This document shows positions 17,001-24,820 of a stretch of DNA of 64,000 nucleotides, piece after piece. The DNA comes from Halomonas salipaludis (GTDB lineage: Bacteria; Pseudomonadota; Gammaproteobacteria; Pseudomonadales; Halomonadaceae), in the NCBI RefSeq assembly GCF_002286975.1, contig NZ_NSKB01000001.1:560733-624732 (forward strand), read 5' to 3'. The notes beneath the pieces are model-generated. The model did no database searches, was not told the DNA's origin, and saw only the letters and a list, made by a program, of their open reading frames with translations. The stretch's first letter is position 1, and every line of letters starts with the position of its first letter. Made by a program: the position numbers and the translations under genes.

Positions 17001-17990
17001 ATGCAACACAAGACATCCTGGATCGGTGCAATTGGCGCAAGCGCGCTGCTGGGAATATCGCTCAGCGCCAGCGGCGATGACGGCTTTGCCGACTATCGTG
17101 AGCGCTTCGAACCACTGCCACATTTTCCGCCGATTCCTGCCGATAACTCGCTGACCGAGGAGAAGGTCGACCTCGGCAACATGCTGTTCTTCGAGCCGCG
17201 CATTTCCGCCAGTGGCGTGATCAGCTGCGCCACCTGCCATAACCCGGCGCTGGGTTGGAGCGACCGTATCCCACGCGCCACCGGCCACGACGGCCAGATC
17301 GGCGAGCGCAACACCCCCACCGTACTCAACGCGGGATTCCTCGAATCGCAGTTCTGGGACGGTCGCGAACCGGATCTCGAAGGCCAGGCGCTGGGGCCCA
17401 TTGAGGCCGATATCGAGATGGCCATGCAGCTCGAGCACGCCATCGAACGGCTGACCGAATTCTCGCTGTATCAGGAGAAGTTCGCTGCCGCCTATCCTGA
17501 TGACGACGACCCCATCAGCACCGACAACCTGGCCAAGGCGCTGGCCAGTTTCCAGCGTACCTTGAATACGCCGAACTCGCCCTTCGACCGCTACCTACGC
17601 GGCGATCTCGACGCGCTCAACGAGCAGGAAAAGCGCGGCATGGCGGCCTTCGTCGATAACGGCTGCGCCGCTTGTCACAGTGGCCCCGCCTTCACCGACA
17701 GCAACTTCCACCGCATCCAGGTGCCGGGTTCCAGCGACGTGGGTCGCTACGAGGTTACCGGTGAGGAGCGCGACATGTACCGCTTCCGCACCCCAACGCT
17801 GCGCAACGTCGGCGTGACCTACCCCTACATGAACAACGGCGCCACCGCGACCCTCGAGGAAGCTGTCGCCATCATGGGCAGCGAAATGCTCGGCCGCGAG
17901 TTCGAGGAGGACAAGATCGACGATATCACCGCCTTCCTGCACACTCTCACCGGTGAGATGCCGGAGTTCGAAGTGCCGGCACTGCCGTAG
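17001..17990 (+). CDS. Periplasmic di-haem cytochrome c peroxidase
   Basis: This enzyme would reduce hydrogen peroxide in the periplasm with electrons from cytochrome c. The 329-residue precursor has a signal peptide of about 25 residues. Two c-haem sites are visible, CATCH at residues 76-80 and CAACH at 222-226, the spacing expected for the CCP/MauG family. The segment FRTPTLRNVGVTYPYMNNG near residue 265 is typical of bacterial peroxidases. GAGGGG lies 9 bp before the ATG. It is a single gene between two hairpins. A MauG-type role is not excluded, but no methylamine genes are nearby. Confidence 0.9.
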   Translation: MQHKTSWIGAIGASALLGISLSASGDDGFADYRERFEPLPHFPPIPADNSLTEEKVDLGNMLFFEPRISASGVISCATCHNPALGWSDRIPRATGHDGQIGERNTPTVLNAGFLESQFWDGREPDLEGQALGPIEADIEMAMQLEHAIERLTEFSLYQEKFAAAYPDDDDPISTDNLAKALASFQRTLNTPNSPFDRYLRGDLDALNEQEKRGMAAFVDNGCAACHSGPAFTDSNFHRIQVPGSSDVGRYEVTGEERDMYRFRTPTLRNVGVTYPYMNNGATATLEEAVAIMGSEMLGREFEEDKIDDITAFLHTLTGEMPEFEVPALP

Positions 17991-18017
17991 CACCGTATCG
18001 TCAGGACGGCCAGCATG

Positions 18018-18043
18018 ACGATACCGGCTCAGGCCGGTGTCGT
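18018..18043 (+). terminator. Stem-loop after cytochrome c peroxidase gene
   Basis: The arms ACGATACCGGC and GCCGGTGTCGT form an 11-bp stem (one G-T pair) with loop TCAG. Only a weak T run follows, so termination is probable but not certain. Confidence 0.6.
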
Positions 18044-18137
18044 TGTCTGAATACCCAAGCAGCACCAGGTGGCGATCTCGGCCCTCGATGGTAGTCTGGA
18101 CATAGCGCCAATGCCTTTATCCAGCGGAGAATCGCCC

Positions 18138-18587
18138 ATGACCGTCACCCTGGCCTCCCCCCAAGCCGTCGATCAGCCCGAGTGGATTCGCCTCTATCGC
18201 GGCTACGCCGACTACTACGGCGTGGCGATGACCGAGCAGACGCTGGACACCGTATGGGGGTGGATACATCTGGAGGACATGGCTTTCTACTGTCGGCTGG
18301 CGAAGAACGAGGACGGCCAGGCCATTGGCCTGATGCACTACCGCGCCATGCCGTCGCCGCTGCGCGGCACGTACATCGGCTTTCTCGATGACCTCTATGT
18401 CGACCCGGCCCACCGCGGCGGCGGTGCAGTCGACACGATGCTCGACGCGCTGCGTGAAGAAGCGCGCGGCCACGGCTGGCCGTTCGTGCGCTGGATCACC
18501 CGCGAGCAGAACTATCGCGGCCGCGCCGTCTATGACCGCCACGCCACGCATAGCGATTGGCAGACCTATCAGCTCGACATCCAGTAA
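18138..18587 (+). CDS. GNAT family N-acetyltransferase
   Basis: This acetyl-CoA-dependent acetyltransferase of 149 residues has the GNAT core. Motif A contains FLDDLYVDPAHRGGGAVDTMLD, where the Gly run binds the CoA pyrophosphate. A C-terminal part with RWITREQNYRGRAVYDRH includes the usual Asn and Tyr. The ATG at 18138 is chosen for GGAG upstream; the frame opens 69 bp earlier. The acceptor substrate cannot be told. The next gene starts 29 bp downstream. Confidence 0.85.
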   Translation: MTVTLASPQAVDQPEWIRLYRGYADYYGVAMTEQTLDTVWGWIHLEDMAFYCRLAKNEDGQAIGLMHYRAMPSPLRGTYIGFLDDLYVDPAHRGGGAVDTMLDALREEARGHGWPFVRWITREQNYRGRAVYDRHATHSDWQTYQLDIQ

Positions 18588-18616
18588 ACAAGCGACGCGA
18601 ACAGGACGTTCACCCT

Positions 18617-19237
18617 ATGCAATGGATCAGCGATCACGCCCCGGCGATCAATGCGATCGCCGGTGTCCTCACCCTCTTCGTCTGGCTGTTCTACGCCCAG
18701 CTGCTCTACAACGGCTATATCCGCCAGCGTCGTGCGCGGTTGATCATCAACCGCGGCCAGGGCAAGGACATCGACTCACTCTGCCTGATCAGCAACATGA
18801 GCGCCGAGGCGATCTTCATCCAGCACATCGTGGTACGCATCGAGACCTCGCAAGAGCCGCTGCTGCTCGATGTCAGCGACTACCAGCAGTCCAACGACGA
18901 CGGGCAAACCGAGTATCGCAGCCATCAGGGGCCGCTCTCCTCCGGCGGTTACCTGCATATCGGCACTTTCCAGGCGCTGATAGAACGGGTTGCCGAGGCC
19001 TACGATATCCAGCTTGACGGCCACCGCCCCACCGCTGAGCTGACCTTCAAGGCCATCGAGCTGCGGGTGATCGCCATCTACGGCTCAGAGGATCGGCCAG
19101 TGGGCGCGCGACGTCGCTTTCTACTGGACGATGACGGCGACGCCTGCTCGATCACCCCGGCCCAGATCGATACCCAACGTCTGGCGAGTCGCCGCGACCG
19201 GCGCCTGGTCAAACAGTGGATGCGCAATCTGGAGTAA
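18617..19237 (+). CDS. Membrane-anchored protein of unknown function
   Basis: I do not recognise this 206-residue protein. One hydrophobic segment (about residues 10-31, INAIAGVLTLFVWLFYAQLL) is followed by RQRRARL, which by the positive-inside rule places the rest in the cytosol. The soluble part has alternating hydrophobic strands such as SLCLISNMSAEAIFIQHIVV, resembling a beta-sandwich, then an Asp-rich stretch FLLDDDGD and a very basic C-terminal helix. AGGA precedes the ATG. It follows the GNAT gene by 29 bp and may be co-transcribed, and it converges on the adenine deaminase gene. Confidence 0.7.
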   Translation: MQWISDHAPAINAIAGVLTLFVWLFYAQLLYNGYIRQRRARLIINRGQGKDIDSLCLISNMSAEAIFIQHIVVRIETSQEPLLLDVSDYQQSNDDGQTEYRSHQGPLSSGGYLHIGTFQALIERVAEAYDIQLDGHRPTAELTFKAIELRVIAIYGSEDRPVGARRRFLLDDDGDACSITPAQIDTQRLASRRDRRLVKQWMRNLE

Positions 19238-19252
19238 TAAGCTCGGCTTGCT

Positions 19253-20248
19253 TTAGGCCATTGAATCCAGACGCGCCAGCAGCTCACTGCGCCGCGCGTC
19301 GTCCATGAAGGCCACCTCGATGGCATTGCGTGCCAGTCCCAGCAGGGTGGCCTCCGTCCAGCCGAAGGCGCGCTGGCAAGCCAGGAAGTTGTCGCACATA
19401 CCACCGCCGAAATAGGCCGGATCATCGGAGTTGATGGTCAACAGCAGCCCAGCCTCCAGCAGCTGCGGCAGCGGATGGTCGTCGATGCGCTCGACGACCT
19501 TGAGCTTGACGTTGGAGAGCGGGCAGACCGTCAGCGGCATCCGCAGTGCGCGCAGCCGCTCGACCAGAGCAGGATCCTCGAGGCAGCGCACGCCGTGATC
19601 GATGCGGCACACGTCGAGCAGATCCAGTGCCTGGGTGATATAGGCCGGCGGCCCCTCCTCGCCGGCGTGGGCGACCCGTGCGATCCCCAGCGCCCGGGCG
19701 CGCTCGAACACCTCGACGAACTTCTCCGGTGGATGACCGTGCTCGGCGCTGTCCAGCCCGATGGCGTCGAGCATTTCCCAATAGGGCGCGGCGCGCTCGA
19801 GCACCTGCATCGCCTCGTCCGCCGGGCGGTCGCGCAGAAACGCCATGATCAGGGCGCTGCTCAGGTCGAGCTCGCGCCGGGCCAGCCGGCAGGCACGGGC
19901 CAGCCCTTCGATCACCGCGCCGAGTTCGATGCCCCGCGCCAGATGCGCCTGGGGGTCGAAGTGCAGCTCGACGTGGACCACGCCTTCGGCGCTGGCGCGG
20001 CGGAAGTAGTCCATGGCCAGGTCGAAGAAATCCTCGGCCGTGCGCAGCACGCTCATGCCCTGGTAGTAGAGATCCAGGAACGACTGCAGGTCATCGAACT
20101 GGTAGGCCGCACGCACCTCCTCGACGCTTGCATAGGGCAGCGCCACAGCGTTGCGTTCGGCGAGGGCGAACATCAGTTCGGGCTCCAATGAGCCCTCGAT
20201 ATGCAGGTGCAGTTCGGCCTTGGGCAGGCGGGTGATGAAGTCTTGCAT
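19253..20248 (-). CDS. Adenine deaminase (adenosine deaminase superfamily, type 2)
   Basis: This enzyme probably converts adenine to hypoxanthine, the substrate of the xanthine dehydrogenase encoded at 10.6-15.4 kb. The 331-residue protein has the deaminase metal and catalytic sites: HLHIEGS near residue 14, the His and Glu of HAGEEG, and NSDDPAYFGG with the catalytic Asp. The phrase CRIDHGVRCLED and the shorter length favour adenine deaminase type 2 over adenosine deaminase, where GHG is usual. Adenosine remains possible. AGGA lies 7 bp before the ATG at 20248. A possible RutR-type half-conserved site lies upstream at 20300-20315. Confidence 0.88.
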   Translation of the reverse strand: MQDFITRLPKAELHLHIEGSLEPELMFALAERNAVALPYASVEEVRAAYQFDDLQSFLDLYYQGMSVLRTAEDFFDLAMDYFRRASAEGVVHVELHFDPQAHLARGIELGAVIEGLARACRLARRELDLSSALIMAFLRDRPADEAMQVLERAAPYWEMLDAIGLDSAEHGHPPEKFVEVFERARALGIARVAHAGEEGPPAYITQALDLLDVCRIDHGVRCLEDPALVERLRALRMPLTVCPLSNVKLKVVERIDDHPLPQLLEAGLLLTINSDDPAYFGGGMCDNFLACQRAFGWTEATLLGLARNAIEVAFMDDARRSELLARLDSMA

Positions 20249-20299
20249 GATGAGTTCCTGATCAGGCAGCGGCACGGATTTACTCCATCCTGCGACACT

Positions 20300-20315
20300 T
20301 TGACCGTTTGCGCAA
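20300..20315. promoter_or_regulatory. Possible weak RutR-type operator upstream of adenine deaminase
   Basis: TTGACCGTTTGCGCAA agrees with TTGACCANNTGGTCAA at 11 of 14 defined positions. It lies 52 bp before the adenine deaminase start. The adjacent stretch 20338-20355 also holds a small inverted repeat GTTGGATACCCAAC. This site is suggestive only. Confidence 0.35.
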
Positions 20316-20419
20316 AACCACCCAGAGCGACGCGTGCCAACGTTGGATACCCAACATTGCCGCACGCAGCATCGTTCGGGACTATGCCGTCGCCAGGCCT
20401 CACAAGGCGTTATCCGAGG

Positions 20420-22141
20420 CTAAGTGTGCTTCGAGGCCACCACCCGCCCCGCCGCTAATTGCGTCCAGTCGCTCACCCCTAGCGTCGCCAGCGGCTGCCC
20501 CTGCCGCTGATGGCAGAGCAGCAGCAGGCTGCGTCCAGCAAGCCAGTGGTCGAGGCGCGCGGCGATGCGCTCGGCGAGCGCCGCATCGAGGCCGGCGAAG
20601 GGCTCGTCGAGAATCACGATGCGCGGCTCGGCCAGCAGCAGCCGCGCCAGGCACAGGCGCCGGGCCTGGCCACCCGAAAGCTGTTGGCCGCCCTCGCCGA
20701 CCCGCGTTGCCAGGCCCTGAGCCTGCTGCGCCCAGACCTCCAGCTCGACCGTCGCCAGCGCCTGCCACAGCTGGGAGTCGCTGGCCTGGGGAGCGCCCAA
20801 GCGCAGATTGGCGGCCAGGCTGTCGTCGAACAGCTCGCCCTGCTGGGTCAGCAGCCCGACGCAGCCGCGCACCTCGTGCAGTGCCAGCTCCGCCAGCGGC
20901 TGGTCGTCGAGGGTCACCCGGCCCACCTGGGGGTCGATCAGCCGAGTGGCCAGCTGGGCCAGGCTCGACTTGCCGGCCCCCGAGGCACCCAGCAGCGCCA
21001 GCCGCTGTCCGGCCTCCAGGCACAGCGAGACTTGCTCCAGCGCCGGCTGCAGCGCCCCCGGATAGCGCAGCGACACTGCCTCGAACGCGAGGCGAGGCGT
21101 GGCCGAGTCTAGCGCCGCCGGCTGCTTGGGGTCGTCTATCGCCCCCTGGGCGGCGCCCAGGGCGTTGAGGCGCCGGGCCGCGGCACGGGTCGCCCCCAGC
21201 TGGGTGAAGGCGCTGGGCAGCAGCCCCAGCGTCTCGGCCAGCGCCAGCACCGCCAGCGGCATCATCACCACCAGCGGCCCGCTCAAGACGCCGCCAGCAT
21301 AGGCCAGGCTGGCCAGCCACAGCACCGCCAGCAGCGTCACGCCAACCCCCAGCCCCACCAGGGCATTGCCGAGTGCCGCACGCCGACCGAGCAGACGCTG
21401 ATCGGCATACAGCGCCTGCTGGTGCTCGTCCAGGCGCCGACGATGGGCCGCCAGGCTGGTATAGGCGCTGAGCTCGGCGAGCCCCTGGACATGCTCGATG
21501 GCGCGGCTGCGCAAGCGGTCCAGGCTGGCCACCCGACGCTGGCTCGCCGCCATGCCCAGGCGCGCCTGCCCCAGGGTAAGCAACATCCACAGCCCCAGCA
21601 GCAAGCCGCCCGCCAGCGCCCCCGCCCAAGGCAGGAACACGCCAATCAGCAGCGTCAGGCCGGCAATCGCCAGCAGTGCCACCAGCGGCGGCGCGAGCAG
21701 GCGCAGGTAGAGGCTGTCGAGGGTGTCGATATCGGCGGTCAGGCGGTTCAGCCACTCGCTGGCGCGCCGCTTCGACAGCGCCTGGCCGTCGAGGCGCACC
21801 AGCACCCGGAACATGCCGCCACGCAGGTCGGCCAGCAGGCGCAGCACGCTGTCGTGGTTGTAGACTCGCTCGAGATAGCGGGCCACGGTGCGGGTCAGCG
21901 CGAAGAAGCGAATCCCACCGCCGGGCACATAGACGTCGAGACTCGCCGCCACCCCGGCTGCCAGCAGCATGCCGGTCAGCGCGGTGGCGGTAATGAACCA
22001 GCCCGACAGCGCCAGCAGGCCGATACCGGCGAAGGCAGTGATCGCCATCAGCAACGCGCCCAGCGCCAGCCGCCCACGGCGTCGGCCGAGCAGCTTGAGC
22101 CAGGGGCGTAGCTCGCGGTAGATGCTCGCCAGCCGGCTCAT
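20420..22141 (-). CDS. cydC: Cysteine/glutathione exporter subunit CydC
   Basis: CydC pairs with CydD as a heterodimeric ABC transporter whose activity is required to assemble cytochrome bd. The 573-residue protein has six transmembrane helices in its first 300 residues, with IRFFALTRTVARYLER near the start as in CydC. An ATPase domain follows with Walker A LGASGAGKSS, signature LSGGQARRLCLARLLL and Walker B VILDEPFAGLD. The start overlaps the cydD stop (ATGA). It is the last gene of cydA-cydB-cydD-cydC; no terminator is obvious before the adenine deaminase gene. Confidence 0.94.
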   Translation of the reverse strand: MSRLASIYRELRPWLKLLGRRRGRLALGALLMAITAFAGIGLLALSGWFITATALTGMLLAAGVAASLDVYVPGGGIRFFALTRTVARYLERVYNHDSVLRLLADLRGGMFRVLVRLDGQALSKRRASEWLNRLTADIDTLDSLYLRLLAPPLVALLAIAGLTLLIGVFLPWAGALAGGLLLGLWMLLTLGQARLGMAASQRRVASLDRLRSRAIEHVQGLAELSAYTSLAAHRRRLDEHQQALYADQRLLGRRAALGNALVGLGVGVTLLAVLWLASLAYAGGVLSGPLVVMMPLAVLALAETLGLLPSAFTQLGATRAAARRLNALGAAQGAIDDPKQPAALDSATPRLAFEAVSLRYPGALQPALEQVSLCLEAGQRLALLGASGAGKSSLAQLATRLIDPQVGRVTLDDQPLAELALHEVRGCVGLLTQQGELFDDSLAANLRLGAPQASDSQLWQALATVELEVWAQQAQGLATRVGEGGQQLSGGQARRLCLARLLLAEPRIVILDEPFAGLDAALAERIAARLDHWLAGRSLLLLCHQRQGQPLATLGVSDWTQLAAGRVVASKHT

Positions 22142-23832
22142 GGCATCACCTCATCGATGCGCCTGCCGTTCTCGAGGCGTACCACGCGGCCGGCCATTCC
22201 CATCAATGCCGGATGGTGGGTGGCGATGACCAGGGTCCGCCCCGCCGCCGTCAGCGCCTTGAGCGCCTCGATGAGCGCCATCTGGGTGTCGTCGTCGACA
22301 CTCGCGGTAGGCTCGTCGAGCAGCACCAGCGATGCGCCCGACAAGAACACCCGTGCCAGCGCCAGGCGCTGGGCCTGGCCGCCGGAGAGCCCGGCGCCGC
22401 GCTCACCCAGCGCGGTGTCGATCCCCGCCGGCAGCTCGGTGAGCAGCTCGCCGAGCCCCGCCTGCTCGAGCGCCCTCTCGATATCCGCGTCGCTTGCCTC
22501 CGGGGCCGCCAGACGCAGGTTATCGGCCAGGCTGCCGTGGATCAGCAGCGGCCGCTGATCCATCCAGGCGACCTCGCCGGCCGGCACCGTCACGCGTCCC
22601 GTGTCGCTGTCGACGAAGCCGGCAATCAGCTGCAGCAGCGTCGACTTGCCGGCCCCGGAGGGGCCTACCAGGGCGACGCACTCGCCGGGTGCGATGGTGA
22701 GATCCAGCGGCCCCAGCACTCGCCCGCGACCGGCAAAGGTGACACTCACCCCATCCAGCGACACCCCCGACTGGCCGTCGCTTGGCTGGCGCCGGGCGGT
22801 GCCTTTCGCCAGCGGCACATTGAGCAGCGCCACCAGCGCATCGGCGGCGCCCAGCGCCGCGGCACGGTCATGATAGTGCTGCGACAGGGTGCGCAACGGC
22901 TGGAAGAATTCCGGCGCCAGCAGCAGGATCAATAGGCCGCTGAACAGCGTCAGTTGCGGCGAGGGGCCGTAGTCGATATAGCCAAGCAGGCCGAAGCCGA
23001 TATAGATCGCCAGGACCGCGATGGCCACCGCGGCAAAGAACTCGAGTACCGCCGAGGAGAGGAACGCCAGCCGCAGGGTGCGCATGCTCAGGCGCCGATA
23101 GTCGTCGGCGGCGGCGTGCACCTCGGCGCTGGCCTGCTCGGCGCGATTGAACAGCTGCAGGGTGGTGATGCCGCGCACGCGGTCGAGAAAATGCCCCGCC
23201 AACCGGCTGACGGCGGCGAACTGCTGCCGGTTGAGGCGCTCGGCGCCGATCCCCACCAGCGCCATGAACAGCGGGATCATCGGCGCCGCCAGCAGCAGGA
23301 AGATCGCCGCCAGCCAGTCGAGCCACAGCACCAGCACGGCGATGACCGCGGGGATCGCCACGGCCAGGCGCAGCTGCGGCAAGAAACGCGCGAAGTAGCC
23401 ATCCAGCGCCTCGACCTGTTCCACCAGCTGGCCACCCAGGGCGGCGCTGTGGCGCCCACCCAGCCGCACCGGCCCCAGCGCCTCGATATGCGCCAGCAGC
23501 TCGGAGCGCGCCGCCTGGCGAATGCGCAGGCTGGCTTCCTGGCCGGCCACCTCCTGTGCCCACTGGGCCGCCGCGCGCAGCGCCAGTACGACGATCAGCG
23601 CCACCCCCAGGCCGGCAAGCGCCGCCGGTTCGGCATCATCCACCAGCAGTGCGCTGAGCCAGCCGGCAATCAGTGCCATCTGCACGATGGTGGCCAGTCC
23701 GACGCACAGCCCCGCGCCCATCGACAGGCCGATCAGACGCCGCTGGCGGGCGGCCAGGCGGCCCAGCCAGCGGCGCGGCGTCAACGCTGCGTCTTGCGGC
23801 CCCACGCTGGCGACCTCAGTGATAGCCCTCAC
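22138..23832 (-). CDS. cydD: Cysteine/glutathione exporter subunit CydD
   Basis: CydD is the partner subunit of CydC. The 564-residue protein has an N-terminal six-helix membrane domain, including LALRAAAQWAQEVAGQEASLRIRQ spread over the first coupling region. Its ATPase domain has Walker [11 protein letters not shown], signature LSGGQAQRLALARVFL and Walker B LVLLDEPTASVD. The start is a GTG at 23832, overlapping the end of cydB by 17 bp, so translation is coupled. In E. coli cydDC is separate from cydAB; here all four genes form one operon. Confidence 0.94.
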   Translation of the reverse strand: MRAITEVASVGPQDAALTPRRWLGRLAARQRRLIGLSMGAGLCVGLATIVQMALIAGWLSALLVDDAEPAALAGLGVALIVVLALRAAAQWAQEVAGQEASLRIRQAARSELLAHIEALGPVRLGGRHSAALGGQLVEQVEALDGYFARFLPQLRLAVAIPAVIAVLVLWLDWLAAIFLLLAAPMIPLFMALVGIGAERLNRQQFAAVSRLAGHFLDRVRGITTLQLFNRAEQASAEVHAAADDYRRLSMRTLRLAFLSSAVLEFFAAVAIAVLAIYIGFGLLGYIDYGPSPQLTLFSGLLILLLAPEFFQPLRTLSQHYHDRAAALGAADALVALLNVPLAKGTARRQPSDGQSGVSLDGVSVTFAGRGRVLGPLDLTIAPGECVALVGPSGAGKSTLLQLIAGFVDSDTGRVTVPAGEVAWMDQRPLLIHGSLADNLRLAAPEASDADIERALEQAGLGELLTELPAGIDTALGERGAGLSGGQAQRLALARVFLSGASLVLLDEPTASVDDDTQMALIEALKALTAAGRTLVIATHHPALMGMAGRVVRLENGRRIDEVMP

Positions 23833-24817
23833 CCACCTTGACCTTGCCGCGGAACACCCAGTAGGTCCAGGCGGTATAGGTCAGGATGATGGGAATCACG
23901 AACAGCACCCCGATCAGCAGGAACAGCTGCGACTCGGGCGCCGAGGCGGCATCCCAGATGGTGTAGTCCGGCGGCACGATCACCGGCCACTTGCTGACCA
24001 CCAGGCCCAGGTAGGTGAACAGGAAGATCCCCAGTGTCGACATGAACGGCAGCAGCTCGCGGCGCTGCCTGATCGACATCACCAGCAGCGCCATGCACGC
24101 TGCGGCCAGTCCCGGCAGCACCCAGATGATCTGGATATTGCCGAACCAGCGCTGCCAGACGACGGGATTGACGAACGGCGTCCACAGGCTGATGGCAAGG
24201 AAGATCACCACCACACCTACCAGCAGCTTGGGCGTCAGTCGGTAAGCCCACTCCTGAATGTAACCCTCCGACTTGAGGATCAGCCAGGTGGTACCCAGTA
24301 GCGCATAGCCGATCATCATGCCGATGCCGGTGAGTACGGTGAACGGCGTCAGCCAGTCGAAGGCCCCGCCCACGTAGGCGAAGTTCTCGGTCTCGAAGCC
24401 CTGGATATAGGTGCCGACCACCGCGCCCTGGGCGAACGCCGCCACCGACGACCCCCAACAGAAGGCGCGGTTCCACCAGTGGCGATTCTTGCGCGACTTG
24501 AAGCGTAGCTCGAAGGCCACGCCGCGGAACACCAGCCCGGCCAGCATCAGGAACACGCCGATATAGAGCGCCGGCAGGAACACCGAATAGACCAGCGGGA
24601 AGGCTCCCAGCAATCCGGCACCGCCCAGCACCAGCCAGGTCTCGTTGCCGTCCCACACCGGCGCCACCGAGTTCATCATCACGTCGCGGGCGTCCTCGTC
24701 GGGGGCGAAGGGGAACAGGATCCCCAGGCCCAGATCGAAACCATCCATGAGCACGTACATCATGATGCCGAAGCCGATGATCACCGCCCAGATCAATGAC
24801 AGGTCGAACATTTCCAT
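23816..24817 (-). CDS. cydB: Cytochrome bd-type quinol oxidase subunit II (CioB-like)
   Basis: Subunit II of a bd-type terminal oxidase. The 333-residue length and sequence fit the cyanide-insensitive CioB group (about 335) better than E. coli CydB (379). Visible features are the N-terminal MYVLMDGFDLGLGILFP, VAPVWDGNETWLVLGG, and eight or so membrane helices. GGAGC lies 6 bp before the ATG, right at the cydA stop. No room remains for a separate cydX gene, because cydB overlaps cydD. Confidence 0.93.
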   Translation of the reverse strand: MEMFDLSLIWAVIIGFGIMMYVLMDGFDLGLGILFPFAPDEDARDVMMNSVAPVWDGNETWLVLGGAGLLGAFPLVYSVFLPALYIGVFLMLAGLVFRGVAFELRFKSRKNRHWWNRAFCWGSSVAAFAQGAVVGTYIQGFETENFAYVGGAFDWLTPFTVLTGIGMMIGYALLGTTWLILKSEGYIQEWAYRLTPKLLVGVVVIFLAISLWTPFVNPVVWQRWFGNIQIIWVLPGLAAACMALLVMSIRQRRELLPFMSTLGIFLFTYLGLVVSKWPVIVPPDYTIWDAASAPESQLFLLIGVLFVIPIILTYTAWTYWVFRGKVKVGEGYH

Positions 24818-24820
24818 GGC

